NCBI RefSeq assembly: GCF_000485595.1
Contig: NW_014577245.1
Span: 105,421 to 169,420, forward strand
Source: Priapulus caudatus
Taxonomy: Eukaryota > Priapulida > Priapulimorpha > Priapulimorphida > Priapulidae
Length of the DNA stretch: 64,000 nt
Direction: 5' to 3'
Translations under genes and position numbers: made by a program
Shown here: positions 62,850 to 64,000 of the stretch, piece after piece
Layout of the letters: every line of letters begins with the position of its first letter
Position numbering within the stretch: the first letter of the stretch is position 1
The notes under the pieces: model-generated
Databases searched by the model: none
What the model saw: only the letters and a program-made list of their open reading frames with translations
What the model was told of the DNA's origin: nothing

Positions 62850-64000
62850 TAGTTCTCCGGAAGGTGTTCTACAAGAGCTCCGGAATCGAACATCCAAAAG
62901 GTGCGCGAGTTAATTATTTTGTTGGATGAAAAATTCTTAGGGGCAGAGCGGAGTGTAGGGGTGGCACCAGAGATTGCCCTTGATGGGGTTACGCTAAGGT
63001 TACACGTGTCACCAGCATGTTGTTCTGTCTATCCTAGTGATAACCACTGCTATTGATAATCGACAACACCCAACTACACTTGGAAGAATTTTCTCCACAA
63101 AAAACTACAGTAATTAAAAATCGTGTGGCCTCGATGCACCCAGCGTACGTTGCACATGCAAAGGTTGGACATAGCACATGGCATATAGGTAGTTTCATAT
63201 ATCTCGTACGTCAAACCCTGGTCGATCAATAACAGAAACACGCGAACATCCTTTCGGCTCTAATCAGCAAGAGAGGCTCGTCTCAACTGCGTTCTTTTTA
63301 GCTGTGATAATCAGATGCATTTGGCATGTGATACAACAGCAGGTGCATTTTCACGCACTTCTAGCTTGGGTCAGGAATGCGACAGGGGCATCCGTATTGG
63401 GCCTGTTGAATCAAGCAAGCATACCTGATTATTAATGGGGTAGCACATTGTTGCAAATGTGTGTGCGACGTTATTTAATTAGACTGAAACTGATGTGGTC
63501 TTCAGTTTTTATAAGTGTTTGCTCGTCAAGATATGTGTGCTCGTGATTGTCTAGCTGTAAAGGATAAATCGGTCATTCCTCCTGCTGATTGTTCTCACAA
63601 GTTACTGCGACTAGCGCAGCACTAGAGATGAAGTGTGACCGAAATATTTCTCTCATAGGTGACCCGACAAGGCACTGATTTTCCCCCCAATGGGATAGCC
63701 ATCCTCTGGCACCACCCCTGGAATAATAGCACTCCTGCAATAGCCACCTTACTTTGCAATACTTGAAGAATGCATGTTTAAAGGTGACTGGATTTTGTTT
63801 TCTACGTCAGTGTTGTATGTGGTCGGTACTTTATGCAGTCCTTGCATGAATTATCCGGGATAATTCTAGGATTGTCACCTTCTGTTATTAATTATGAACT
63901 TGGCAGTTTTTACGAAGGTTGCAGTAACCTTACTAGTGGTGAACGTGTGTATTTGTGGTGAAAGTTTATAGCACGGAAACGTTTTCGACTTGGCACGAGT
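62850..64000. other. DNA downstream of KIAA2013, nothing recognised
   Basis: It may include the rest of the 3' untranslated region. No exon, RNA gene or transposon end was found. Confidence 0.45.

Overview
The window is nuclear DNA of an animal, most likely an invertebrate. It holds three spliced genes with GT-AG introns, mostly 0.3-1.4 kb. One of them is a BBSome (cilium) subunit, and vertebrate-type CCCTAA/TTAGGG repeats are scattered through the DNA. No bacterial, plasmid, phage or CRISPR feature is present. The species cannot be named from the sequence. Two N-runs (16502-16511 and 34057-34081) mark assembly gaps.

Layout. Positions 1-25600 hold no gene that I can support. They are AT-rich DNA filled with simple repeats and non-autonomous DNA transposons, many of which still show exact target-site duplications (TSDs). 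Positions 25634-31597 (+ strand) carry exons 1-11 of NFS1, the mitochondrial cysteine desulfurase. Its last coding exon occurs twice, at 35213-35275 (one base missing) and at 43951-44014 (intact). Both lie inside a tandem duplication of about 6.5 kb (34321-40807 and 43057-49633). Each copy also contains BBS5 on the - strand, tail-to-tail with NFS1. BBS5 is intact in the second copy (46892-49287) and broken by many small indels in the first (38095-40466). Positions 55612-62750 (+) carry an orthologue of human KIAA2013 in 13 exons. Its last exon is frame-disrupted.

The three genes are housekeeping or ciliary genes with no known joint pathway. NFS1 supplies sulfur for iron-sulfur clusters in mitochondria. 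BBS5 is a phosphoinositide-binding BBSome subunit. KIAA2013 is a membrane protein of unknown function.

The most unusual content is in the repeats. (1) A foldback element of about 220-335 bp has ends GCTGAG/GCTCAT, makes 9-bp TSDs, and carries a CCCTAA telomere-like core. At least five copies have readable TSDs, and two further foldback types also carry telomeric cores. (2) A scattered family of 35-80 bp palindromes shares only the outer word ATCAGGAG/CTCCTGAT. The inner stems differ from copy to copy yet remain self-complementary. (3) A two-hairpin hAT-like element of 1443 bp has an exact 8-bp TSD. (4) Several short hAT-like elements have 5-, 6- or 8-bp TSDs. The two copies of the 6.5-kb duplication differ almost only by one-base indels, which points to unpolished or haplotypic assembly sequence rather than an old gene duplication.
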